The translations under genes and the position numbers were made by a program. DNA of 64,000 bases from Shewanella halotolerans (GTDB taxonomy: Bacteria > Pseudomonadota > Gammaproteobacteria > Enterobacterales > Shewanellaceae), in contig NZ_CP080417.1 of the NCBI RefSeq assembly GCF_019457535.1, positions 620,001 to 684,000 of the forward strand. Reading direction: 5' to 3'. Position 1 is the stretch's first letter. Each line of letters starts with the position of its first letter. Below the pieces are notes generated by a model. The model had not been told where the DNA came from, searched no databases, and was given only the letters and a program-made list of their open reading frames with translations. Positions 1-8,642 of this stretch are shown here, in pieces.

Positions 1-44
1 ATGATGCGTACGCCCTGCTCATCCTGAAATTGAATGTTACTCAT
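1..44 (-). CDS. 5' end of an unidentified gene (truncated by window edge)
   Basis: An ATG at 44-42 on the minus strand opens a frame that runs off the left edge and begins MSNIQFQDEQGVRI. An AAGGA ribosome site lies about 10 bases before it (around 56-60). Only 14 codons are visible, so no family can be named. It is divergent from the copper-chaperone operon starting at 94, so the roughly 50-base gap must hold both ribosome sites and probably part of both promoters. Confidence 0.5.
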   Translation of the reverse strand, partial: MSNIQFQDEQGVRI

Positions 45-93
45 GGGTCAATAATCCTTATTTGGCAGATGGGTTAAAAAGGAGTTTAAGGCA

Positions 94-561
94 TTGAAAC
101 AGATTTTCAAACACGCGTTTAATTTTGTCCTGCTATCATGCACTTCATTTTCCGTATTGGCAAACGTCATGTTTGTCGATGGCTATGTCAGGGCCATGCC
201 GCCGAGCGTGCCCAATACCGCCGCCTATTTCACCCTGATGAATCATGGGCCCGAGGTCGATCTTATTGGCGTCGACACAGAGGTAGCCGCCGAGGCGCAG
301 CTACACACCCTGGTGGAAGAAGAGGGCGTGGTGAAGATGCGCCAACTCCCCAAATTTACCCTGGCCAGCCACGCTAACCTGGAGCTTATGCCCTCGGGTA
401 AGCACGTGATGCTGTTGGGATTAAAAAAACCGCTGACGGAAGGACAGGAAGTGGTGTTAAGGCTAAAGTTTAGCGATGGCAGCGAGCAGCAGCTGACGCT
501 GCCGGTGAGCAAGCAAGCGATAGCGACACAAGATGATGGCGAGCACCATCATCACCATTAA
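94..561 (+). CDS. Periplasmic copper chaperone, PCu(A)C family (DUF461)
   Basis: A 155-residue exported protein. Residues 1-23 form a signal peptide, with likely cleavage after VLA. The mature domain carries the full PCu(A)C copper motif H-x10-M-x21-H-x-M as His71, Met82, His104 and Met106. In this family these residues bind Cu(I), which is delivered to cytochrome oxidase CuA or other periplasmic targets. The start is TTG, preceded by AAAAAGGAG at 75-83. The protein ends in GEHHHHH, five consecutive histidines (with GAGCACCATCATCACCAT as codons) that could bind more metal. It is the first gene of an apparent operon, with only 12 bases to the DUF2333 gene. Family assignment is firm; the exact copper client is not visible. 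Confidence 0.88.
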   Translation: MKQIFKHAFNFVLLSCTSFSVLANVMFVDGYVRAMPPSVPNTAAYFTLMNHGPEVDLIGVDTEVAAEAQLHTLVEEEGVVKMRQLPKFTLASHANLELMPSGKHVMLLGLKKPLTEGQEVVLRLKFSDGSEQQLTLPVSKQAIATQDDGEHHHHH

Positions 562-573
562 TGGAGTAAGAGT

Positions 574-1545
574 ATGCAGGTAACATGGAAACGGGTCAGC
601 CTGGCGGCCGCCGTCTTATTTTTGATTGGCTACATCATCAGCGTATGGTGGAGCGTAGAACCAGACAGTATAGAGCCCCATCAACTCAATAACGAGACGG
701 GCCATAAGATAGTGGGCTACGCGACCACTACCTCTTTGATTTTGACCATGGAAACCCTCCTCGATAAGAACGGTGGCTGGTTGTCGAACGACGTGATGCC
801 TCCCTCGCTGTTCATGGATAACATGCCCGCCTTCGAGTTTGGTGCCATAGAGCAGGCGCGGGATCTGGCGCTGATCATGCGCAAGGAATTTAGCCGTTCC
901 CAGTCGCAGTCTACCGCCGACAAAGATCTGCTGGCGGCCCACTCTAAGCTGAATATTGAACACACCAGCTGGTTGGTGCCGAGCGCCGAGGGCGAGTATC
1001 GTGACGCCATCAAGCTGCTCAAGCTCTATCGCGCCCGCATCGCCGACACCAATAATCCCGATGCTCAATTCTATGCCCGCGCCGATAACCTCAACGAGTG
1101 GCTCAAAGAGGTGCAGAAGCGCCTGGGCAGCATGTCGCAGCGTCTGTCTGCCAGTGTCGGTCAGGAGCGGATCAATACCGATCTCGCCGGTGACACTGAG
1201 GCTAGCCAGTCCACACCTAATCTGGCCAGCCAGGAGATCAAGACCGGCTGGTGGCAGATCGACGATGTCTTCTATGAAACCCGCGGCGCCACCTGGGCAC
1301 TGCTGAACTTTATGAAGGCTATTGAGGTAGATTTTGCCGACGTATTGAAGAAGAAAAATGCTGAGGTCAGCTTGCAGCAGATCATTCGTGAGCTGGAAGA
1401 GACGCAGCAGCCTGTGTGGAGCCCGATCGTGTTGAACGGTTCTGGGTTTGGCATAGTGGCCAACCATTCGCTGGTGATGGCCAATTATATTTCCCGCGCC
1501 AATGCCGCGGTGATCGATTTAACTAACTTATTGACTCAAGGCTAA
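574..1545 (+). CDS. DUF2333 family membrane-anchored protein
   Basis: A 323-residue protein with one N-terminal membrane segment (about residues 8-27, ending in WW) and a long, mostly helical domain predicted on the periplasmic side. Sequence features such as the HKIVGYATTTSLILTMETLL and GGWLSNDVMPPSLF regions match what I recall of DUF2333, a family of unknown function in marine gammaproteobacteria. It lies 12 bases after the copper chaperone and 4 bases before the outer-membrane barrel gene, so the three are probably co-transcribed. No catalytic motif is evident. The antisense frame of 283 codons over this gene looks like a codon-bias shadow. Confidence 0.7.
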   Translation: MQVTWKRVSLAAAVLFLIGYIISVWWSVEPDSIEPHQLNNETGHKIVGYATTTSLILTMETLLDKNGGWLSNDVMPPSLFMDNMPAFEFGAIEQARDLALIMRKEFSRSQSQSTADKDLLAAHSKLNIEHTSWLVPSAEGEYRDAIKLLKLYRARIADTNNPDAQFYARADNLNEWLKEVQKRLGSMSQRLSASVGQERINTDLAGDTEASQSTPNLASQEIKTGWWQIDDVFYETRGATWALLNFMKAIEVDFADVLKKKNAEVSLQQIIRELEETQQPVWSPIVLNGSGFGIVANHSLVMANYISRANAAVIDLTNLLTQG

Positions 1546-1549
1546 TTAG

Positions 1550-2308
1550 ATGAAAAAAACACTACTTGCATGTGCTCTGCTCGGGTCTTTGGCAGCGACG
1601 TCTGCACAGGCGGCTACTGTAGTTGGCTTCAAGGTGGGCGGCGACTACTGGAATGCCGATACCGAGGGTACCTTTGCTCAGAAGGGCCAGGCTCAACAGG
1701 AGTTTGATTACAGCTCTTCATCTCAGGGCAGCATCTGGGTCGCCATCGAGCATCCGATTCCTTTAGTGCCTAACCTGAAGATCCGCGAAAACCGCCTGGA
1801 TGCCGACGGCAAGGCGACTGTGACCGGCGACTGGTCATTCGGCGATCGCGTATTTAATGATGATGTTACCACGGCAAGCAACCTGAGCAATACCGATTTC
1901 GTGCTCTACTATGAGCTGCTGGATAACGACATAGTGGCACTGGATCTCGGCGCCGCCTACAAGAAGATGCATGGCTCTTTCCGCGTACATCAGATCTCGC
2001 CATCTGGCGTGGTAGGCGCCTATGCACAGAAAGATCTCAGCGACGGCATCGTCATGGCTTATGCCAATGCCGAGGTGGGCATTCCTGGCCTGGGTCTGTA
2101 TGGTTTTGCCGACGTGATGCAGGGCATCGACGAGAGCAGCGTCTACGACTATCAAGTGGGTTTGGGCTGGCAGTTTGACGGCGTGGCGCTAGATACCAAG
2201 GTGCGTGTCGGTTACCGTGACTTTAACTTCGATGTGAACGACTTCGATGGCGTGACCGCCAACATGCAGTTCAAAGGCTATTTTGCCGGGGTTGAGCTAG
2301 TCTTCTAA
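1550..2308 (+). CDS. Outer-membrane beta-barrel protein, TIGR04219 type
   Basis: A 252-residue protein with a clear signal peptide (about residues 1-21, ending AQA). The mature part is made of alternating amphipathic strands and ends in phenylalanine (GVELVF), the usual C-terminal signature for BAM insertion. The start ATVVGFKVGGDYWNADTEG resembles the TIGR04219 family, described mainly from Shewanella; its function is unknown. The start codon lies 4 bases after the DUF2333 stop, and a strong terminator follows at 2321-2363, so this is the last gene of the operon. Confidence 0.75.
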   Translation: MKKTLLACALLGSLAATSAQAATVVGFKVGGDYWNADTEGTFAQKGQAQQEFDYSSSSQGSIWVAIEHPIPLVPNLKIRENRLDADGKATVTGDWSFGDRVFNDDVTTASNLSNTDFVLYYELLDNDIVALDLGAAYKKMHGSFRVHQISPSGVVGAYAQKDLSDGIVMAYANAEVGIPGLGLYGFADVMQGIDESSVYDYQVGLGWQFDGVALDTKVRVGYRDFNFDVNDFDGVTANMQFKGYFAGVELVF

Positions 2309-2320
2309 TAGCTAGTTTGT

Positions 2321-2363
2321 AGCCAAAAAAAAACCGCCATGATGGCGGTTTTTTTTTGTGGCT
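2321..2363. terminator. Bidirectional rho-independent terminator
   Basis: The stem AACCGCCAT-GATGGCGGTT is flanked by A9 on the left and T9 on the right, and outer AGCC/GGCT bases extend the symmetry. It therefore works in both directions, ending the barrel operon from the left and tolC from the right. Confidence 0.93.
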
Positions 2364-2376
2364 AAAGCCTGACGTC

Positions 2377-3702
2377 TTACTGACTGACTTCAGGTGCCTT
2401 CAGGCCATTGTTGATGGCGATGACATCGTCTTCGCTCAGGGTACCTGTCGCTTGTTTCAACGCCAGGATAGAGTTGATATAGCCATAACGGGCATTAGAG
2501 AGCTGACGCTTAGAGTCATAGAGGTCACGGGTACGGTTGAGTACGTCAACGATAGTACGGGTACCGACTTCGAAACCTGCCTGAGTCGCTTTCAGTGCGC
2601 TCTCAGAAGAGATCACAGATTGCTCATAGGCGCGGATAGAGCTGATAGATGCACCAACGTTGTTGAAGTTGTTACGCACATCCTTCACAACCTTGCGGTA
2701 GGTCTGTTCCATCTTCTCGCTGGCTTCCACGTATTGGTACTGTGCCTGGTTGACCTTAGAGCTCACTTTAAAGCCTTCGAAGATAGGCACGCTCAGGGTC
2801 AGACCCACGTTGGCGTTGTCGTAATCGCTCAGATCACCTGCCTGATTCTTCTGATTCAGGTTGGTGGTGTAACCCGCATTCAGGCTCAGAGACGGCATGT
2901 GACCCGCCTTGTAGAGCGAGATGGTCTGCTGGGCGATATCTTTACCGATACGCGTGGTCAGCAGATCCACACTGCTGGTCTCGGCCATCTTCAACCAGTC
3001 GTTTGGCATGGCTGGGGTTGGCGGTACCGCGGTGAAACGTGTGGTATCCAGAATATCGATAGACTTGTGGTCTATGCCGGTGATTTCTCGCAGGGCTTCG
3101 TAGCTGTTGATCAGCTGGTTTTCTGCCAGAATTTCCGATGCACGGGCCAAGTCATACTGAGCCTGAGCCTCGTGTACGTCGGTGATCGCGGTGAGACCCA
3201 CGGCGAAACGCTGCTTGGTCTGCTCGAGCTGACGCTCGATGGCACGCTTCTCGGCGCCCTTGAATTCGTAGTTATCTTTCGCGGCTAAGACGTCGAAGTA
3301 GGCGCCTGTCACGCGAATGATGAGTGACTGAAGTGTCGAGGCGTAGGCGGCATCGGCCTGTGACGCCGCAAGCTCAGCAAGGTCGAGTCCAACCCAGGCG
3401 CTGTGATCGTAGATCACCTGCTTGAGTGACAGCCCTGCATCGAGTCCGCTGTTGTACTTGTCATCATCAACATTGGTCCAGCTCTTTCCATAGCCTACGC
3501 TGGCGCTGATGGTGGGTAGCAAGGGGGCGCGGTTCTCTTCGATCTGCTCGTAGAGGCGGTCACGCTGCGCTTGTGCCTGGAGCGCAATAGGATCATTGGT
3601 AAGGGCCTGCTGATATATCTGCAGTAGATCGTCGGCATGCACGGCAGAAGTCGTTGCCGCGAGAGTCAACGCTGCACATAAGGTGCGGATCTTAAATTTC
3701 AT
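2377..3702 (-). CDS. tolC: TolC family outer-membrane efflux channel
   Basis: The protein is the trimeric outer-membrane exit duct of tripartite drug efflux pumps and type I secretion. From the ATG at 3702 it has 441 residues, with a signal peptide ending in VHA and a mature start DDLLQIYQQALTNDP typical of TolC. Two repeated helical-hairpin/strand halves follow, including PLLPTISASVGYG and VGLTLSVPIFEGF. An upstream in-frame ATG at 3723 (MSKKGQL) has its own GGAG. The 3702 start has AAAAGGA and gives a normal signal peptide, so I prefer it. The neighbours (nudF to parC, divergent) match the E. coli tolC locus. Confidence 0.93.
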   Translation of the reverse strand: MKFKIRTLCAALTLAATTSAVHADDLLQIYQQALTNDPIALQAQAQRDRLYEQIEENRAPLLPTISASVGYGKSWTNVDDDKYNSGLDAGLSLKQVIYDHSAWVGLDLAELAASQADAAYASTLQSLIIRVTGAYFDVLAAKDNYEFKGAEKRAIERQLEQTKQRFAVGLTAITDVHEAQAQYDLARASEILAENQLINSYEALREITGIDHKSIDILDTTRFTAVPPTPAMPNDWLKMAETSSVDLLTTRIGKDIAQQTISLYKAGHMPSLSLNAGYTTNLNQKNQAGDLSDYDNANVGLTLSVPIFEGFKVSSKVNQAQYQYVEASEKMEQTYRKVVKDVRNNFNNVGASISSIRAYEQSVISSESALKATQAGFEVGTRTIVDVLNRTRDLYDSKRQLSNARYGYINSILALKQATGTLSEDDVIAINNGLKAPEVSQ

Positions 3703-3747
3703 TAGCTGTCCTTTTTTAGACATAAATACTCCGAGGCGGAGCCATTT

Positions 3748-3846
3748 ACTTAATAAAGTTAAGTGATGCTTCAGCGCAAATCATTTGCGCGAAGCGGTTT
3801 GCGCTTCCCGACGCTTCCCGATACATCTAAACTTATTAAGGTTAAG
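3748..3846. repeat. Cluster of palindromes and a 10-bp direct repeat in the tolC/nudF intergenic region
   Basis: In the divergent tolC/nudF gap there is a perfect 17-base palindrome GCGCAAATCATTTGCGC (3774-3790). It is followed directly by an inverted repeat GAAGCG-GTTTG-CGCTTC (3791-3807) and two tandem copies of CGCTTCCCGA (3802-3811 and 3812-3821). AT-rich CTTAATAAAGTTAAG and CTTATTAAGGTTAAG lie on either side. The block could be an operator or an extragenic palindromic element; nothing identifies the binding protein. Confidence 0.6.
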
Positions 3847-3986
3847 ATATTAAGAAATTAACCATTTTTAAGTCAACTAGGAAGTGTAACAGTTTTTAAC
3901 GGTAAGTCTGCATTTTTTAGTGGTCTACATGGTATATTGAGAGCCCTTGGGGATAAGCATTTACTAACTGAGTCGCGGGACGGGTA

Positions 3987-4595
3987 ATGAGCCAGAAATT
4001 CACCAATGAAGATGTACAGATGCTGGAAAAACGAACCCTTTTTCAGGGGTTCTTTCGTATGGAAGAGTACAGATTCAAACATAGGCTGTTTGCCGGTGGT
4101 TGGAGCCCGGAAGTGGTGCGCGAAGTATTCGAGCGCGGCCATGCCGTGGTCGTGCTGCCCTATGATCCCGTGAGTGACAAGGTGGTGCTGATTGAGCAAA
4201 TACGCATTCCAGTGGTGAATGCCGCGCCAACCCCTTGGCTGCTGGAGTTTGTCGCCGGCATGATAGAGGAGGGAGAGAGCGCCGAGCAGGTGGCTCACCG
4301 TGAACTGCTCGAGGAGTCTGGCCTGGTGGCTAGTGAGATGCACTACATCAGCCAATATTTTTCCAGTCCCGGCGGCACCAGCGAGCGATTCGATTTCTAC
4401 TGGGCCAGGGTCGACGCCAGTCAGGCCGATGGCCTACATGGACTGGACGATGAACATGAGGATATCAAGGTGCATGTGATGCCCCGTGAGGCAGCCTTTC
4501 AACTATTGCAGGATGGCACCATCAATAACGCCTCGACGGTGATCGGTCTGCAGTGGCTGCAGCTCAACTACCAAACCCTAAGGGCCGCCAAGTGA
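3987..4595 (+). CDS. nudF: ADP-ribose pyrophosphatase (Nudix hydrolase)
   Basis: This 202-residue enzyme hydrolyses ADP-ribose to AMP and ribose 5-phosphate in the cytoplasm. The Nudix box G-x5-E-x7-REUxEExGU is complete at residues 91-113 (G91, E97, R105, E106, E109, E110, G112). The preceding EQIRIP and LLEFVAGMIEEGE stretch is characteristic of NudF. Length is close to that of E. coli NudF (209). Its stop overlaps the GTG start of the DUF1249 gene, indicating translational coupling within the nudF-yqiB-cpdA-yqiA-parE series. Confidence 0.93.
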   Translation: MSQKFTNEDVQMLEKRTLFQGFFRMEEYRFKHRLFAGGWSPEVVREVFERGHAVVVLPYDPVSDKVVLIEQIRIPVVNAAPTPWLLEFVAGMIEEGESAEQVAHRELLEESGLVASEMHYISQYFSSPGGTSERFDFYWARVDASQADGLHGLDDEHEDIKVHVMPREAAFQLLQDGTINNASTVIGLQWLQLNYQTLRAAK

Positions 4596-5038
4596 GCCTG
4601 TCGTTAAATAAGCGCAAGCCGGACTATCAGGCAAACGTGAGTCGTTTTCTCGCCTTGTGTAGTCGTAACTACTTCAATATATTACGCTGGCTGCCCGCGG
4701 GCTATGAGCAGGGGCAGTCCTGGCAGGTCGAGGGAGACTTCGGTTGCCTCGAGGTTAAGCTGCTGGAAAACACCCAATATACCCAATTAATTGAGATCTC
4801 CCGTCCGCTGAAAATCGCGCAATACGTTGATACGCCTAAAGTTGTAGTGCGTGTTTACCATGACGCTAAATTAGCAGAAGTGTTAACTAGTCGACAGATT
4901 TATCGATTAAGACCAGTATATGATTATCCAAATATACGTATGTACCATAGAGACGAAAAGTATCAGGTAAATGCTTTTCTTGAAGAGTTACTCAAGATTG
5001 ACAACCATGCCCGCATCATTTGTCAGTCCGAATCTTAG
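4592..5038 (+). CDS. DUF1249 family protein (YqiB-like)
   Basis: A 148-residue cytoplasmic protein of the YqiB/DUF1249 family, function unknown. I start it at the GTG at 4592, which overlaps the nudF TGA (GTGA). The longer frame from 4553 would translate nudF sequence out of frame. The start at 4592 gives MSLSLNKRKPDYQ and matches the family, which begins shortly before a Y-N-x-L-R-x-L-P segment. C-terminal features such as ARVYD-like VVRVYHDAKLAEV and YPNIRMYHRDEKYQ are typical. It keeps the E. coli position between nudF and cpdA. Confidence 0.85.
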   Translation: MSLSLNKRKPDYQANVSRFLALCSRNYFNILRWLPAGYEQGQSWQVEGDFGCLEVKLLENTQYTQLIEISRPLKIAQYVDTPKVVVRVYHDAKLAEVLTSRQIYRLRPVYDYPNIRMYHRDEKYQVNAFLEELLKIDNHARIICQSES

Positions 5039-5047
5039 GGTTTTAAT

Positions 5048-5887
5048 GTGCTAAAAGAGGCTATCTCTTATTCCATAGATCACGATGAGAGCGTAAAGCT
5101 GGTCCAGGTGACGGACCCTCATCTTTTTGCTGATCCCGAGGCGCAACTGCTGGGTGTGAATACCGCACATAGCTTGGATGCTGTGTTGAACACCATTAAG
5201 GCCGTTGAGTACCCGGCACACCTCTTATTGGCCACTGGCGACATTAGCCAAGATTATTCCAATCAGTCTTACCATAACTTCGTCGCTGCGATTGAAAAAT
5301 TAAATCTTCCTTGTCACTACCTGCCGGGCAATCACGATGACCCGCGCATCATGCACCTGCATATGCAGGGCCCCAGAGTCTACGGCGATAGGCGGATCCT
5401 GGTGGGAAAGTGGCAAATCATCATGCTGGATTCCACCGTTAGGGGGAAGCCTGGCGGGCATATGGCCGACGGCGAGATGGAGCTGATCGAGGCGGCGGTG
5501 GCGGCCCATCCCGAGCTGCATACCCTGTTGGTGATGCATCACAATCCGATCCTGGTGGATTGCAAATGGTTGGATCAACACTGCATGGACAATGGCGAGG
5601 CGTTTCTCGACAGAGTGACGGCCATGCCTCAGGTCAAGGGCCTGCTGTGGGGCCATGTACATCAGAGCCTGGATCAGTTCTACCAGGGCAAGAGTGGCCC
5701 GGTGAAGTTGATGGCAACGCCTTCTACCTGCATTCAGTTTAAGCCCAAGTCTCCCTATTTTGCCCTCGATGCCCAGCAGCCAGGTTATCGCCTGCTGGAG
5801 TTAAAGCCAGACGGCAGCATCCAGGCCAACGTCTACCGCGTGCCCGGCAACAAGTTTTCACCGGATCACGACTCCAGCGGTTACTAG
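5048..5887 (+). CDS. cpdA: 3',5'-cyclic-AMP phosphodiesterase
   Basis: This class III metallophosphoesterase hydrolyses cAMP to AMP and so lowers CRP activity. The metal motifs are all present: D-x-H (Asp23, His25 in VTDPHLF), GD at 64-65, GNHDD at 94-98, MHH at 163-165 and GHVH at 202-205. Length is 279 residues against 275 in E. coli. The start is GTG at 5048, nine bases after the DUF1249 stop. The window also encodes crp (50544-51179), so both sides of cAMP signalling are present. Confidence 0.93.
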   Translation: MLKEAISYSIDHDESVKLVQVTDPHLFADPEAQLLGVNTAHSLDAVLNTIKAVEYPAHLLLATGDISQDYSNQSYHNFVAAIEKLNLPCHYLPGNHDDPRIMHLHMQGPRVYGDRRILVGKWQIIMLDSTVRGKPGGHMADGEMELIEAAVAAHPELHTLLVMHHNPILVDCKWLDQHCMDNGEAFLDRVTAMPQVKGLLWGHVHQSLDQFYQGKSGPVKLMATPSTCIQFKPKSPYFALDAQQPGYRLLELKPDGSIQANVYRVPGNKFSPDHDSSGY

Positions 5888-6081
5888 GCGCTCATTTTGG
5901 TGAGCAGATAGCTAGCAGTCTGCTTGGCATTAGCGGGGTTAATATTTGGTTAATTGCCGCGCCGGTGTTAGCATCTGGAAGCCCCATGCTCGGCTGCAGA
6001 TGTTAGGCGCAGAGCCAATCTGCCCGACAAGCCGTTATGCAGGGAACACATTGCCGTTTTATCATTCGCTGCCGAGGAAAT

Positions 6082-6660
6082 ATGCTGCTCTATATTCATG
6101 GATTTAATAGTTCACCGTACTCAGACAAAGGTGTGGTCACTGCCCAGTATATTGCCAAGCATTTTCCCGATATCAATTTCGTACAACCCCAACTCCCGTC
6201 CACACCCAAGGCGGCCATGGCGCTGCTGACAGATTTGGTCGAGCAGGCACTGGAGAAGGGAGAAAGCCTGAGTTTCATCGGTTCATCCCTCGGTGGCTAT
6301 TTTGCCAGTTATCTGGCGGAGCGTTATGGCGGGCGCGCCGTGCTGGTTAACCCGGCGGTGAAACCCTTCGAGCTGTTTGATGAGTTCCTCGGTCCCCAGT
6401 ACAATCCCTACACAGAAGAAGATTATCAGATTCTACCCGAGCACAAGTTAGAGGTGGCTAAGTACGATACCCCGGCCATCTCACATCCAGATCGTTTCTT
6501 GGTGCTGCTGCAGTCTGGGGATGAGGTGCTTGATTATCGGCAAGCCGTAAATAAATACCAATGTTGTCAGATGCTCATCGAGGCGGGTGGCGATCACAGC
6601 TTCGTCGGCTACCAGCAGAAGATGCCGGGGATCTGTGATTTCCTGTTTCTTGACAAATAG
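6082..6660 (+). CDS. yqiA: YqiA family alpha/beta-hydrolase (esterase)
   Basis: A small (192-residue) alpha/beta-hydrolase. It shows the family N-terminus MLLYIHGFNSSP, a nucleophile elbow FIGSSLGGYFAS (Gly-x-Ser-x-Gly), and a late acid/His pair in SGDEVLDY and GGDHSF. I place the start at the ATG at 6082, which has GAGGAAAT directly upstream. A longer frame from 6037 has no such site and adds 15 atypical residues. YqiA of E. coli has esterase activity in vitro; the physiological substrate is not known. It sits between cpdA and parE as in E. coli. Confidence 0.9.
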   Translation: MLLYIHGFNSSPYSDKGVVTAQYIAKHFPDINFVQPQLPSTPKAAMALLTDLVEQALEKGESLSFIGSSLGGYFASYLAERYGGRAVLVNPAVKPFELFDEFLGPQYNPYTEEDYQILPEHKLEVAKYDTPAISHPDRFLVLLQSGDEVLDYRQAVNKYQCCQMLIEAGGDHSFVGYQQKMPGICDFLFLDK

Positions 6661-6708
6661 ACATGTAGGGCCGCAACATGGCCTGAATAACAATATATTG
6701 TGTGCGCT

Positions 6709-8595
6709 ATGACTAACCAATACACTTCAGATGCAATTGAAGTCCTCAATGGACTCGACCCGGTAAAACGTCGCCCAGGTATGTATACCGACACCACACG
6801 TCCAAACCATTTGGGCCAAGAGGTGATCGATAACAGCGTCGATGAGGCCCTTGCGGGACACGCGACCAGAATCGACGTGATACTGCACAAGGACAATTCG
6901 CTGGAGGTGATCGACGATGGCCGCGGCATGCCGGTGGACATACATCCCGAAGAGGGGATCCCAGGAGTCGAACTGATCCTTACCAAGCTGCACGCGGGCG
7001 GTAAGTTCTCCAATAACAACTATCAGTTTTCCGGTGGTCTGCACGGCGTAGGTATCTCGGTTGTGAACGCGCTGTCGAATCGCGTCGAGATCACAGTTAG
7101 GCGCGGTGGCCAAGTTTATGAGATGGCTTTCGAGCATGGCGACAAGGTGGAAGAGCTGACGGTGACAGGCACCTGCGGTCGACGCAACACCGGCACACGC
7201 GTCCATTTCTGGCCAACCGCCAGTTATTTCGATTCGGTTAACTTCTCTATTCCCAAGCTTATCTATCTGCTAAGAGCTAAGGCGGTACTCTGCCCGGGCC
7301 TGCGTATCAAGTTTACCAACAAGCAGACCGGCGATGTCGAAGAGTGGTGCTACGAGAGCGGCCTGACCGATTATCTCAAGTCGTCAACACAGGGAGCATT
7401 GACTCTGCCTGAAGAGCCTTTTATCGGCAGCATGGCTGGTAATACCGAGGCGGTCGACTGGGCCATCACCTGGTTACCTGAGGGGGGGGACTCCCTTAAT
7501 GAGAGTTACGTCAACCTGATCCCCACGCCCCTGGGCGGCACTCATGTAAACGGTTTCCGTCAGGGGCTGCTGGAGGCGATGCGCGAATTCTGTGAGTTTC
7601 GTAACCTGATCCCCAGAGGGATCAAGCTCTCCCCCGAGGATATCTGGGATCGCAGCAGCTTCATTCTGTCGATCAAGATGCAAGATCCTCAGTTTGCCGG
7701 ACAGACCAAAGAGAAACTCTCCAGCCGCCAGAGTGCGGCCTTCGTCTCGGGCATCGTCAGAGACGCCTTCAGTCTCTGGCTCAATACCCATACGGATCAG
7801 GCCGAGGCCCTGGCCGAGATGTGTATCAGCAACGCCCAGAAACGTCTGAAGGCGGCCAAGAAGGTAGCGCGTAAGAAGGTGACCTCGGGTCCAGCGCTGC
7901 CGGGTAAGCTGACCGACTGCAGCGGCCAGGACCCTATGCGCGGCGAACTCTTCCTGGTGGAGGGGGACTCGGCGGGCGGCAGTGCCAAGCAGGCGAGGGA
8001 TCGTGAGTTCCAGGCGATCATGCCGCTGCGGGGTAAGATCCTCAACACCTGGGAGGTGGAGGCCTCACAGGTGCTGGCCTCTCAGGAGGTGCACGACATC
8101 TCAGTCGCCATCGGTTGTGACCCGGACAGCAACGATATTTCAGAGCTCAGATACGGTAAGATCTGTATCCTGGCGGATGCGGACTCGGACGGTCTGCATA
8201 TCGCGACCCTACTGTGTGCCTTGTTCATGAAGCACTACAAGGTGCTGGTGGAGAAGGGACACATCTATGTGGCCATGCCGCCGCTGTTTAGGGTCGATGT
8301 GGGTAAAGAGGTATACTACGCGCTGGATGAAGCCGAGAAGCAGGGGATCTTAGATCGTATCAGCGCCGAGAAGAAGAAGGGCAAGGTGCAGGTGACCCGA
8401 TTCAAGGGATTGGGTGAGATGAATCCATTGCAGCTGAGGGAGACCACCATGGATCCCAACACCCGAAGACTGGTACAGTTAACCATAGATGATGCCGAGG
8501 ACACCCTGGCCATCATGGATATGTTGCTGGCCAAGAAGCGTTCTGGCGATCGTAAGACCTGGCTTGAAACCAAAGGCGACTTAGCCCAGCTATAG
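6709..8595 (+). CDS. parE: DNA topoisomerase IV subunit B
   Basis: The ATPase subunit of topoisomerase IV, which decatenates daughter chromosomes. The 628 residues (630 in E. coli) contain the GHKL ATPase domain, with VIDNSVDEALAG, the DDGRGMPVD loop and GGLHGVGISVVNALS. The TOPRIM part has EGDSAGGSAKQ and DADSDGLHI for metal binding. The ATG at 6709 gives MTNQYTSDAIEVLNGL, which aligns with E. coli ParE; the in-frame GTG at 6700 is less likely. parC follows after one intervening gene. Confidence 0.97.
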   Translation: MTNQYTSDAIEVLNGLDPVKRRPGMYTDTTRPNHLGQEVIDNSVDEALAGHATRIDVILHKDNSLEVIDDGRGMPVDIHPEEGIPGVELILTKLHAGGKFSNNNYQFSGGLHGVGISVVNALSNRVEITVRRGGQVYEMAFEHGDKVEELTVTGTCGRRNTGTRVHFWPTASYFDSVNFSIPKLIYLLRAKAVLCPGLRIKFTNKQTGDVEEWCYESGLTDYLKSSTQGALTLPEEPFIGSMAGNTEAVDWAITWLPEGGDSLNESYVNLIPTPLGGTHVNGFRQGLLEAMREFCEFRNLIPRGIKLSPEDIWDRSSFILSIKMQDPQFAGQTKEKLSSRQSAAFVSGIVRDAFSLWLNTHTDQAEALAEMCISNAQKRLKAAKKVARKKVTSGPALPGKLTDCSGQDPMRGELFLVEGDSAGGSAKQARDREFQAIMPLRGKILNTWEVEASQVLASQEVHDISVAIGCDPDSNDISELRYGKICILADADSDGLHIATLLCALFMKHYKVLVEKGHIYVAMPPLFRVDVGKEVYYALDEAEKQGILDRISAEKKKGKVQVTRFKGLGEMNPLQLRETTMDPNTRRLVQLTIDDAEDTLAIMDMLLAKKRSGDRKTWLETKGDLAQL

Positions 8596-8642
8596 CTATG
8601 TCATTAAAATAAAAAGACAAATCGTTAGACAAGCTTAATATA

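Noticed and set aside
616..1467. 283-codon open frame on the minus strand
   Set aside because: Antisense to the DUF2333 gene, no ribosome site and no family features.
2356..3288. 310-codon open frame on the plus strand
   Set aside because: It is antisense to tolC throughout, has no recognisable domain and fits the codon-bias shadow of a GC-rich gene.
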